This document shows, in pieces, positions 25,171 through 33,411 of a stretch of DNA of 64,000 nucleotides. The stretch comes from JALONO01 sp038209965 (GTDB lineage Bacteria; Bacteroidota; Bacteroidia; Cytophagales; Thermoflexibacteraceae). Where the stretch lies: contig JBBQXF010000006.1 of assembly GCA_038209965.1 (NCBI GenBank), positions 13,756 to 77,755 of the forward strand. Direction: 5' to 3'. The notes under the pieces were generated by a model. That model searched no databases. It was not told the origin of the DNA and worked only from the letters and a program-made list of their open reading frames with translations. Numbering within the stretch: position 1 is the stretch's first letter; each line of letters begins with the position of its first letter. The translations under genes were made by a program, and so were the position numbers.

Positions 25171-26526
25171 ATGCTAAAAACCTCCTTTATTGCCTTGCTG
25201 ATCATTACATTGGTCGGCGGCCCTGCCTCACTGGCCCAGACAGTGCGCATCACCAATCTCAAAATGCCCGAATCGCCCGCGATCAACGCCATTGCGATCG
25301 ACAACCAGAACGTCAAGTGGATCGTGTCAGAAAAAGGGGTTTACAAAATGGAAAAAGGGGGCATTGAAAAAGTGAGTTTGGCGCAGGGCCAAGCCATTGT
25401 CCCAGCCCGGACCATCATATATGACAACACCAGTCGCTTGTGGGTGGGCACTTACAACAGCCGCCTCGTGAAAATGAGCACGAAGGGCATCCTAAATGAT
25501 GTAGGGCTGGAACTGTCCGGTACTTCCATCGTCACCGCCCTGAGCACCGACGGCAGCGAGAAGATCTGGGCCGGTACGCTCAACAATGGGCTCTACCTTT
25601 GGGACGAGAATGAAAAAAAGTTGCAACAGTTCAGCGTAGCGGCCACCAAATTTCCCGATGACCACATTACCCGCCTGCTGACCGATAGCCGGGGATCGAC
25701 TTGGGTAGGCACCCAAAGCGGGCTATGGGGGCTAGAGGACAACTATCTGCCCAAAGCTACCGCCGTCAAAACCCACGTCCAAGCCATTGCCGAATACAAC
25801 AACAGCCTTTGGGTGAGCACCACCACCATCCGGGGGGCGGAATTTTGGCAATTTGACCGTTTTAGCCAGTGGAAAAAACAAACCCTGCCCGCTGAAATGC
25901 GCTCGGCCAAAATTGTGGGTATCGTGTTTGATGCTGCCGATCGCTGCTGGCTCATTGCCGATAAACTAGCCTGTCTTGAAAATGACAAATGGAAAATCTA
26001 TGGCCCAGCCGATGGTTATGTGACCGAAGCGGCCACGTGCGCTTCATTGGACCGGACGGGCAATATCTGGGTCGGAACCGAGGGCAGAGGGATATATAAA
26101 GTGGAGATTGTCATCGCCAAGCCCAAGCCTAAGACCAACCCCACCGCGACAGTGGACAACCAACTCCGGGCCGACAATTTGGGCAAGCCGATCCCGCTCA
26201 ACATCCAATTTGAGCAGAGCAAAGCCGAGTTAACGCCCAATTCATTGGCTGAACTGGATCGGATCGCCGACTTTTTGCGGCTTCACCCCCAATTGGACGT
26301 CGAGGTGGCCGGGCACACTGATAACACGGGTGATGCTAAATTGAACATAAAGCTATCCGAACAACGGGCCGAAGCCGTTAAATCACATTTGGGTGATAAA
26401 GGAATTGCCAGCAAACGGATTAGTACGGTGGGCTACGGAGGCAACAAGCCCATTGCCGACAACCGCGACCCCCGCAAGCGCGAACAAAACCGCCGCGTGG
26501 AGCTTGTCCTCAAAAGGCGGGGCTAG
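25171..26526 (+). CDS. exported beta-propeller protein with C-terminal OmpA domain
   Basis: The start at 25171 opens a signal peptide (MLKTSFIALLIITLVGG, cleavage after SLAQ); an ATG at 25159 is a near equivalent. Residues about 25-330 are repeats of the two-component-regulator-propeller type (KIWAGTLNNGLYLWDENEKK, STWVGTQSGLWGLEDN, NIWVGTEGRGIYKVE). Then comes an OmpA-like peptidoglycan-binding domain: LNIQFEQSKAELTPNSLAEL, VAGHTDNTGDAKLN, LSEQRAEAVKSHL, ISTVGYGGNKPIA, NRRVELVLKRR. It is probably periplasmic or anchored to murein. The pairing of a ligand-sensing style propeller with a cell-wall anchor, without a kinase domain, is uncommon in my recollection. Confidence 0.88.
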   Translation: MLKTSFIALLIITLVGGPASLAQTVRITNLKMPESPAINAIAIDNQNVKWIVSEKGVYKMEKGGIEKVSLAQGQAIVPARTIIYDNTSRLWVGTYNSRLVKMSTKGILNDVGLELSGTSIVTALSTDGSEKIWAGTLNNGLYLWDENEKKLQQFSVAATKFPDDHITRLLTDSRGSTWVGTQSGLWGLEDNYLPKATAVKTHVQAIAEYNNSLWVSTTTIRGAEFWQFDRFSQWKKQTLPAEMRSAKIVGIVFDAADRCWLIADKLACLENDKWKIYGPADGYVTEAATCASLDRTGNIWVGTEGRGIYKVEIVIAKPKPKTNPTATVDNQLRADNLGKPIPLNIQFEQSKAELTPNSLAELDRIADFLRLHPQLDVEVAGHTDNTGDAKLNIKLSEQRAEAVKSHLGDKGIASKRISTVGYGGNKPIADNRDPRKREQNRRVELVLKRRG

Positions 26527-27878
26527 GCGATGTACACCGTTTTTATATTGCAGAATTCCCGGATGCCCAACGCAGATAGTTCGCGGCCATAGCCCGATTT
26601 TTTGATCCCCCCAAATGGCAGGCGGGGATCAGATTTGACCATCGCATTGACAAAAACGCCCCCAACTTCCAATTGGGGGATTATTTTTTGGGCCTTTTCG
26701 GGTTGCTGGGTCCAGAGCGATGCGCCAAGCCCAAAATCACTCTGGTTGGCCAACTCGATGGCTTCCTCTTCGGTCTTGAAGCTGCTCACGGCCATCACTG
26801 GGCCAAACATTTCTTGGTCAAAAGCGGGCATTCCCGGTTTGACGTTGGCCAACAGCGTCGGCGCGTAAAAATTGCCTTCCAGTGTGCCACCGGTGACCAA
26901 CTGGGCACCTTTTCTAATTGACCGTTCCACTTGGATCCGCAATTGTTCCACCAAGTCGGGGCGGGCCAATGGGCCGATCTCGGTCCGGTTGTCCTGCGGG
27001 TCGCCTACCACCAACCGCTCAATGGCAGTTTTGCACAAGCTAACAAATTTATCCACAATTTTTTCGCTCACGATAAACCGTTTGGCCGCAATGCAACTCT
27101 GCCCAGCGTTGATCATCCTGGACTGCACAGCTATTTTGGCGGCCTCGGCCAAATCAGCATCTTCCAGCACAATGAACGGATCGCTGCCACCCAGCTCAAG
27201 TACGGTTTTTTTGATGTTGGCCCCGGCCGCTGAGGCTACGGAAATGCCCGCCCGCTCGCTGCCCGTGAGTGTGACCGCCTGCACGAAGGTGCTGCCAATC
27301 ATGTGGCGAACTTGGTCATTATCGGCCAAGAGGGTCTGGAACACCGTTGGCGGAAAACCGGCGGCCCGGAACAACTCTTCAATGGCCAAACCGCAGCGAG
27401 TAGTATTGGGAGCGGGCTTGAGCAGGGCAACATTGCCCGCCATGAGCGCGGGAGCCGCAAACCGAAATACCTGCCAAAAGGGGAAATTCCACGGCATAAT
27501 GGCCAATACCGTCCCGAGCGGCTCATAGGTGAGGTAACTTTTGCTGGCATCGGACGCAAGCGGTTCATTGGCTAAAAATTTCTCGGCATTTTGGGCATAA
27601 TATTCGCATACCCACGCACACTTGCCGATCTCGGCCCTTGCTTCGCGGATGGGCTTGCCCATTTCCCGGACTATTGCCTCGGCATATCCCTCCGTGCGGT
27701 TGCGCAGGAGGTCGGCCAACTTTAAGAAAAGTTCGCCCCGAAAAGCCAACGGGGTATTGCGCCAGTGGGGGAATACCTGCGAAGATTGGGAGAGCAGATC
27801 GATGACGTGATCGTCGGTATGGTGTTCAAACTCTTCAATCACCCTACCGTTGAAAGGGTTAAAAGTCGCAAATCTCAT
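26523..27878 (-). CDS. aldehyde dehydrogenase, succinate-semialdehyde type
   Basis: Oxidises an aldehyde to the acid with NAD(P). The 451-residue protein is a complete ALDH-superfamily enzyme: the cofactor-binding TGSERAGISVASAAG, the general base Glu in VLELGGSDPFIV, the catalytic Cys in NAGQSCIAAKRF, and FDQEMFGPVMAVSSF. Short length and sequence style fit the NAD-dependent succinate-semialdehyde dehydrogenase group of Bacteroidota, which would link GABA or 4-hydroxybutyrate to the TCA cycle. The substrate is inferred. Its end overlaps that of the propeller/OmpA gene by four bases, tail to tail. Confidence 0.92.
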   Translation of the reverse strand: MRFATFNPFNGRVIEEFEHHTDDHVIDLLSQSSQVFPHWRNTPLAFRGELFLKLADLLRNRTEGYAEAIVREMGKPIREARAEIGKCAWVCEYYAQNAEKFLANEPLASDASKSYLTYEPLGTVLAIMPWNFPFWQVFRFAAPALMAGNVALLKPAPNTTRCGLAIEELFRAAGFPPTVFQTLLADNDQVRHMIGSTFVQAVTLTGSERAGISVASAAGANIKKTVLELGGSDPFIVLEDADLAEAAKIAVQSRMINAGQSCIAAKRFIVSEKIVDKFVSLCKTAIERLVVGDPQDNRTEIGPLARPDLVEQLRIQVERSIRKGAQLVTGGTLEGNFYAPTLLANVKPGMPAFDQEMFGPVMAVSSFKTEEEAIELANQSDFGLGASLWTQQPEKAQKIIPQLEVGGVFVNAMVKSDPRLPFGGIKKSGYGRELSALGIREFCNIKTVYIA

Positions 27879-28474
27879 AATCTTTTTTCTTGTCGACTGT
27901 AAACTTACACAATGCTGACCTATTTATGGCAATTCGTATCAAGTGGTTGCTTTGGGGCCACTGAAAAAGGAAAGGGCCAATCAACCATTTGCGATGGAAG
28001 CGTAGTACACGAATATCAGGTTTTACTGGGCCACTGCAGAGGATTTTCTGCCCCTGTCAGCAATTGGGCTTTTTTTGGTTAGTATCTGCCGATTCCCCCA
28101 TTCAAAAGCCGGCTACTGATTTTGTGGTTTTGAAGCAAGGAAAAATGGGATCCTCGATGTGAATTGCAATGATTATTATATCTAATTTTTTGACTTTATA
28201 AACAACCCTCCGTCAAAAATAGTCATTTCAAATGTTGATTAAATTGGGGACATTTTTGCGAAAAAAAGTGGGCAATAAATGAAATTTAACTCATTTTACC
28301 GGTGAAAAAATGGTAGGATCCGCCATGCCTCTGCTAAACTCAAAAACAGTTGCGCCTGAAAACAAGTGCAAGCAAACCTGTGAACCATTTTTTCTACCTA
28401 ATTTAATAATTTTGAATTTTTTATTGGCTGTTTGGCATTGTCAGTATTCAGTTCTTTCCATTTTTGGTTGTGTT
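27879..28474. other. gene-free AT-rich stretch
   Basis: Upstream side of the aldehyde dehydrogenase gene and downstream flank of the IS1 remnant. It marks the drop in GC content into the 28-32 kb island. I see no coding frame, RNA or clear inverted repeat. Confidence 0.5.
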
Positions 28475-29175
28475 TTAAAAAGTATGGTACGCGTAATTTC
28501 GTTGTTGGAGCATCATTTTGATGGCAGCTTCGTGGTTTTTGACCTTCTTGGAAAAACAGGTAGTTTTTCTCATAAAACGCCTGTTCCCGACCCTCAAACC
28601 GTTGTTCACTCCCTTTAATGTACCTTGTCAGATCTTTATCCCACCCGGTGGTTCTCTTTCTTGAAAACATGGGCAAATGCTTTCCATTGATCCGTGCAAA
28701 ACTCATCAATCCTGCTGTTTTTGAGCAGTTGGTACAGTCTCTTGACCGTTGCGATGCCCCTTTTGCCAATCACATAGGCCACCACCCCGCCCGTTTCGGG
28801 GGCATAAGCGTTGATCAACCAGCGTTTCCCCTTTTTCTTGTGCCCCACACAACTCCAGTGCCCGTTCACTTGGATCGATTGGTAATGGGTCTTTTTTGGG
28901 GTGATCCGGCACAAACTTCCTTGGCGGAGCAGTATATTCAGGATCGTTTTACAACCGGTCCGCAAGATTGTCGCTATGTCCTGTATGCCACAGTTCTCTG
29001 ACAACATGCTTGTTATCATGTGTTTAACACGGGGATCCGCCCCTTTGTTGCGGTAGGCGGTGATGAACTGTTTTTTGCAGGATTTGCACAAAAAGTTCTG
29101 GGCCCCATCCACCTTGCTACCATTTTTGATTACTTTTGGGCTGTGACAATGGGACAGCCCACTTTAATCGCTATT
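28475..29175 (-). pseudogene. IS1-family transposase, broken by frameshifts
   Basis: The minus strand holds an entire IS1-like transposase in pieces. Near 29150 a zinc-ribbon start (GCP..CHSPKVIKNGSK) is shifted by a missing base. A 158-residue central frame follows (LCKSCKKQFITAY, the DDE-fold QVNGHWSCVGHKKKGKRWL, DEFCTDQWKAFAHVF, ENHRVG, stop). The C-terminal part resumes in other frames (KDLTRYIKG, then NGLRVGNRRFMRKTTCFSKK, ending YAYHTF). At least three frame breaks are needed. IS1 can use one programmed frameshift, but not at these places, so the element is dead. I did not identify terminal repeats. Confidence 0.85.
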
Positions 29176-29264
29176 TCGCACACAACACAAAGTTAGTACG
29201 CTTCATTGTCATTTTTTGTGCCGACATACTTTCTACAACGTAACCTAAAATGTATATTTATTTT

Positions 29265-29295
29265 TTTGAAAATATAAATATTTTAGCTACATTTG
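29265..29295 (+). promoter_or_regulatory. Bacteroidota-type promoter of the ADP-ribosylglycohydrolase gene
   Basis: TTTG at 29265-29268 (-33) and TACATTTG at 29288-29295 (-7) with 19 bases between, which matches the known TTTG / TAnnTTTG promoter of this phylum. Transcription would start near 29302, giving a leader of about 66 bases before the ATG at 29368. Confidence 0.75.
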
Positions 29296-29367
29296 TGTAC
29301 ATATGCAAAGATTGCGCATGTACAATAGTTGACGGCAAGCAAAACAGACACAACGTTACAATATAAA

Positions 29368-30792
29368 ATGAACGAAATAGCAACAAAATCGACTCAACAA
29401 AATCATTCTATCGACATCCCTAAACGGATTTACGTAGACTTACTGTTTACCGACAAACAGTTTTTAAAAATAACCAAAGGTCTTATCCCTCAGCAAATGG
29501 AAGACAAATGGTTTGTTTATTACGAGAATGAATGGCTTTACTTTCATCGCTCTTGGACAGGTTACGGTATTTATAAAGCAAAACTTAACAAAGAAACTGA
29601 CGGTTATTCTATTAAAGAATTTTCGGCGGAAAGAAATCAAGAAAAGTACAATAATCACGACGACAATACAGACATTGAAATTTTTTCTTTTATAATTGCA
29701 AGAGGACTTTTAGGAATTGATGTTAATCAAATTTATTTCAACCAAAATATTAGTTTAGAAATAAACGTAATTAAAGGTTGGAGTAATTTTGGGAATATGC
29801 TTTTTACAAATCAAGGAGTTGATCTTTATGAAAAAATTAAATCTGTTCTTTTTGGTGTTGCAGTTGGAGATGCGGTTGGCGTCCCTTTTGAGTTTAGCTC
29901 TAGTGAACAAATGAAGCAGCATCCTGCAACAGATATGATTGGTTACGGAACACACAATCAACCTCCTGGAACTTGGTCTGATGACAGCTCTCTAACATTT
30001 TGCCTTGCCGAAGCAATAACAAATAAAGGTTATGATTTACCTATGATGGCCTCCAACTTTTGTAGATGGAAGGAAAATGGTTGGTGGACGGCAAGAAATC
30101 AGGTTTTTGATATTGGTATAACGACCTCTAAATCCATTACAAGATTACATAATATTCTTAAAACGTCTAATGATTTCAAAGAGTTTGGGGAGTTAAAATT
30201 TTCTGGAGATGAATATGATAATGGCAACGGTTCGTTAATGAGAATTTCGCCTCTTCTGTTTTATATAGCAGGAATGTCACCATTACAGCAATTTGAAATT
30301 ATTTGGGATGTTTCAGCTCTAACCCATAGACATATTCGAGCAGCAATGAGTTGTTTTATTTACTTAAATTTATCTGAAAAACTACTTATTGGTCAAGACA
30401 AGGTTACTGCTTATTCAGAAACGAGAAAAAACGTATTAACTCTTTGGAAAGACATACAATTCCCAATCAAAGAACAAGAACATTTTTTTAGATTAATCCA
30501 AAATGATATTAGAGAAACTAAAATCGACTGCTTAAAATCTGGTGGCTATGTCATTGAAGTACTTGAATCAAGTATTTGGTTTTTTCTACAAGAGGATAAT
30601 TATAGAGAGACTATCTTGTCCATTATTAATCTTGGTCACGATACAGATACGTCAGCCGCTATAGCTGGAGGACTTGCTGGGTTATATTATGGATTTGATG
30701 GAATTCCTAAAGAATGGACATATCAAATTGCTCGTAAAGAAGACATTGAAAACTTGGCAGAACGACTTAGTGACAAGATTGCCAGCCGCTAA
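29368..30792 (+). CDS. ADP-ribosylglycohydrolase (DraG family) with extra N-terminal module
   Basis: I prefer the ATG at 29368 (474 residues) to a TTG at 29329. From about residue 150 it is a DraG/ARH-type hydrolase, which removes ADP-ribose from proteins or other acceptors: GVAVGDAVGVPFEF, the metal-binding TWSDDSSLTFCLAEAI, DNGNGSLMRISPL, and the second metal site LGHDTDTSAAIAGGLAGLYYG. All four metal-ligand clusters look intact. The first about 145 residues are a separate module (YVDLLFTDKQFLKIT, KWFVYYENEWLYFHRSWTG) that I cannot name but have seen as a recurring unit. The gene is strongly AT-rich against its surroundings, has its own promoter and sits between two dead insertion sequences, so it was probably acquired by transfer. 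Confidence 0.88.
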   Translation: MNEIATKSTQQNHSIDIPKRIYVDLLFTDKQFLKITKGLIPQQMEDKWFVYYENEWLYFHRSWTGYGIYKAKLNKETDGYSIKEFSAERNQEKYNNHDDNTDIEIFSFIIARGLLGIDVNQIYFNQNISLEINVIKGWSNFGNMLFTNQGVDLYEKIKSVLFGVAVGDAVGVPFEFSSSEQMKQHPATDMIGYGTHNQPPGTWSDDSSLTFCLAEAITNKGYDLPMMASNFCRWKENGWWTARNQVFDIGITTSKSITRLHNILKTSNDFKEFGELKFSGDEYDNGNGSLMRISPLLFYIAGMSPLQQFEIIWDVSALTHRHIRAAMSCFIYLNLSEKLLIGQDKVTAYSETRKNVLTLWKDIQFPIKEQEHFFRLIQNDIRETKIDCLKSGGYVIEVLESSIWFFLQEDNYRETILSIINLGHDTDTSAAIAGGLAGLYYGFDGIPKEWTYQIARKEDIENLAERLSDKIASR

Positions 30793-30839
30793 CAAGCGAT
30801 TTGGTAAATTGGCGGTTCCTTGCTCCGCAGCCACATTTG

Positions 30840-30864
30840 TGGCTAATCAAACATTGATTAGCCA
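30840..30864 (+). terminator. perfect hairpin after the ADP-ribosylglycohydrolase gene
   Basis: TGGCTAATCAA and TTGATTAGCCA form a perfect 11-bp stem with an ACA loop, 48 bases after the stop codon. No T run follows, so it may be a terminator or a processed 3' end. Confidence 0.5.
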
Positions 30865-30939
30865 TATAAACCTTTGTTGTAAAAATCGCCACCTTCGCAG
30901 AGCTGTTACCATTGGCAATAACAGTGCTGAAAATCGTTT

Positions 30940-31082
30940 AAAAAATGAAAATATGTGAACTGAAATTGGAAAATGGATTTTGATACTTTTTGGAGTATCT
31001 TTTTGCTGTATAGCCGGAATTATGTTAATCAAACCGAAAATCGCAAGAGCAACTTTAAGAAAAGCAGGTAATAAGAATTTTA
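30940..31082 (+). pseudogene. possible small membrane protein remnant cut by an IS
   Basis: A frame reading KWILILFGVSFCCIAGIMLI then KPKIARATLRKAG looks like a single-span membrane protein. It has no start in frame (a frame break lies near MKICELK at 30950) and runs straight into the left inverted repeat of the IS4-like element at 31083. Short, so uncertain. Confidence 0.25.
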
Positions 31083-31092
31083 TTAACTCATG

Positions 31093-32393
31093 TTACGCAT
31101 GAGAACATTTCAAATTGGTTGGTTCATTAAAAGCAGCCTTCAATGCTTGTAAATAAATTTTATTTTTAAGGGCAAAGTGGTTCAATTTGTTGTTCAATTT
31201 TATATAGGCCATTATTGAGGCAAATATGTGGTTGGACTGGGTTTTGACAGTTCCTGTTGGCGACTTTGCAATGGATACATTTTGCTTTAAGCTATTGTGA
31301 TATTCTTCAACACTTTACCTTTTTTTGTAGATTGTTGTAAACCCACCATCGGTCAAGTTAAAATCGTTCGACACCAAAAATCTAGTACCTGTTGAACGAT
31401 CTTTGTTAGTAAAGAACTGTTTGGTCACAAGTACAGGAAAACTGGGGTCTTTTAGCCAAACTTTAACAGGTGTATTATTTGATGTGACCAACTCATCAAT
31501 ACTTGTCCAATGATCCCTGTTTTGGTCATTTTCTGATAAAGCAACCATTCGTTTTGATTTCATACCGAATATGAAAAACTTCTTTTTTTGATTGATAAAA
31601 GTCATGTTCCCGACTGATGAAAACCAATTATCAGCAAGTATATATTTAAATATCAGACTATTGGAAATGGATTGTGCCATCATTTGTCCCATCAACTCGT
31701 TTTTGGAAACAGGGCTGACCCGTTTAACTTTTTTAGTTTTAACCTCGCAAAATGATACACTTTTTTTTATAACTGTTTAGGTAGGTAAGTGTTTGATAAT
31801 CAATTAGTTGTAAAATTTAAAGTTTGCTTAAACGGGTATGCAAATTAACTTAAATTACTGATAATCAAATAATTATAGAAATAACTAATTTATTTAAAAT
31901 CAAGCCAATTATTCATAACTAATTTATTTTCAATTAGTTATGAATAATTAGAGCACCTAAACAGTTACCTTTTTTTAATCGTTTCAAATAAAACAGGAAC
32001 ATGCAGGGCTGTAGGATCAACATTCTTTTGGGAGTGGTAAAAAGCACCCAACAAGTTGATGCCTTCTATATTTCGTCCCTTGCTGTGGTTCCAATGCTAA
32101 CAAATCAGCTCATTTTCGTCTGTAAAGGCTTTTTCAATGATGCTGTCACCGAAAATAAGGCAGGCATTTTCGTTTTGGTGTTATCGTATTAGGGGCTTGA
32201 TGTTGGCCCACAAGGTCTTTGAGCCAAAGCTTGAATTAGACAATAAACGGGTAATACTGTCATGTTTGATGGTATTGCCGACCAAATTGGACAAACCAGT
32301 GGCACTTGTTTGTCCAAAACTTGAAATAAGGAAGTCTGTGTACAGGTCAAATAAATTTTCCACATACAAAAATATGATTATTTTGCCGTTCAC
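31093..32393 (-). pseudogene. IS4-superfamily DDE transposase with three stops and a MITE
   Basis: After removing the MITE and one copy of its target duplication, one frame runs from about 32393 to 31093. It gives an almost complete DDE transposase: FDLYTDFLISSFGQTSATG, LIFGDSIIEKAF (first Asp), HWNHSKGRNIEGINLLGAF, YILADNWFSSVGNMTF (second Asp), GGFTTIYKKR then VEEYHNSLKQN (Glu), and a C-terminal HIFASIMAYIKL. The frame is broken only by in-frame stops at 32181-32183 (TAA), 32097-32099 (TAG) and 31315-31317 (TAA). The first two are explained by single C-to-T or G-to-A changes. Confidence 0.85.
31768..31968. mobile_element. MITE-like element inside the transposase pseudogene
   Basis: About 200 bp, very AT-rich, non-coding, with 13-bp perfect terminal inverted repeats TAACTGTTTAGGT (31770-31782) and ACCTAAACAGTTA (31955-31967). 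It is flanked by an apparent 8-bp target duplication CTTTTTTT (31760-31767 and 31969-31976). Removing the element plus one duplication restores the transposase frame exactly (FETIKK joined to SVSFCEVKTKK). It has no gene, so it would have depended on a transposase elsewhere. Confidence 0.82.
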
Positions 32394-32568
32394 TCCGATT
32401 GGGTGTGCGTAACATGAGTTAAATAATGCACTATAGGATAGCTTCCCAGCGCTATAAAATGCTCAGCAGTCTAAAATAGTAGGCCCAAATAATGACCAAC
32501 AGATCAAGGAATTAAAGCTGACCAATTGCCAATATTATTTTATTTTTGGTGTCATTCAATCTCCCCGG

Positions 32569-33402
32569 CTACTTCTCTATTGAGCTCTCGAACGTCCACT
32601 TCCCATCATTGGCCGTGAGTATGTAGCGATCGCCCTCCCGGTGAAAAGTGCCCCGGCCCAAGCGATCCAGCTCAATTCGCTGACCTTGCAGTTTTCCCGG
32701 AAGCCAAGCGGTTTCCCGCCCCGGCCGCACCAGACCGTAGCGCAGGGTACTATCGGGAAAGACGAATCGGATCCGGAGCCGTCGGGTCTTGCCCCGCACT
32801 TTGCCCTGGTAGAAACCCACCATGCTGGGCGGGGGCAGCACCTCCGGCTTGGGCTGGACGATGGGTTTTGGTTGGGTTACCCGGTTCGGCTTGCTGGTTT
32901 TGGTTCGGCCGCTGCCCAACCAAACGACCCAGCCCAGTAAGGCAATCAACAGTATCCCTCCCAATAGCATCGACCTTAACCTCAGTTTCCAGCGGGGAAA
33001 TGCCGGTACTGGTTGGGTTGGCACAGGCTTGGTTTGCGGTTTGACCACAGTTTGCGGCTCTTTGGACTGCCGTTCCTTGGGCTGGTCGACGGCCTTGGTG
33101 AGTGGCTTTGGGGTGGCCTTGGGCTTGGGCTTTTCCTCAGCTTTGGGCAATGGCTGCTTGGTGGCAGCTTTAGCTTTTTCGGCCAATACCAGTTTAGCCT
33201 TTTCTTCCAACGCCTTCAGGGCCTCCTCGCTTTCGCGCTGCACTTCCAATTTTAGCTCGTAGATTTTATGTTTGGGCAAGCCCAATTCGGCGGCTTTTTG
33301 GACAATGGCGGCATTTTCCCGCTCCCCCAACTTGCCCGAACAATTCAGGTAGTGTTGGCTGATCAAGCTTTTTAGGATGTCATCTTCGGGGGTTCGGAGC
33401 AT
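32569..33402 (-). CDS. single-span membrane protein with Lys/Pro-rich linker
   Basis: 277 residues. About 60 N-terminal residues form a small helical domain (DDILKSLISQHYLNCSG, AAELGLPKHKIYELKLEV), followed by a coiled-coil-like stretch (EEALKALEEKAKLVLAEK), about 70 residues rich in Lys and Pro, one membrane span around 143-163 (SMLLGGILLIALLGWVVWLG), another Pro-rich linker, and a C-terminal beta domain (VGFYQGKVRGKTRRLRIRFV, FTLTANDGKWTFES-like end). There is no signal peptide, so the N-terminus is probably cytoplasmic and the C-terminal beta domain periplasmic, rather like TonB or an anti-sigma layout. Function unknown. Confidence 0.8.
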   Translation of the reverse strand: MLRTPEDDILKSLISQHYLNCSGKLGERENAAIVQKAAELGLPKHKIYELKLEVQRESEEALKALEEKAKLVLAEKAKAATKQPLPKAEEKPKPKATPKPLTKAVDQPKERQSKEPQTVVKPQTKPVPTQPVPAFPRWKLRLRSMLLGGILLIALLGWVVWLGSGRTKTSKPNRVTQPKPIVQPKPEVLPPPSMVGFYQGKVRGKTRRLRIRFVFPDSTLRYGLVRPGRETAWLPGKLQGQRIELDRLGRGTFHREGDRYILTANDGKWTFESSIEK

Positions 33403-33411
33403 GGCACAAAA

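Larger units (their letters stand above)
31083..32422 (-). mobile_element. IS4-like insertion sequence, inactive
   Basis: Bounded by 17-bp perfect terminal inverted repeats, TTAACTCATGTTACGCA at 31083-31099 and its complement at 32406-32422. It is about 1.34 kb including a ~200-bp MITE inserted inside. The transposase stop codon lies within the left inverted repeat. I could not see a clear target duplication outside the ends. Confidence 0.85.

Noticed and set aside
28475..29175. Active IS1 using its programmed frameshift
   Set aside because: Three frame breaks at places other than the known slippage site are needed, so it is inactive.
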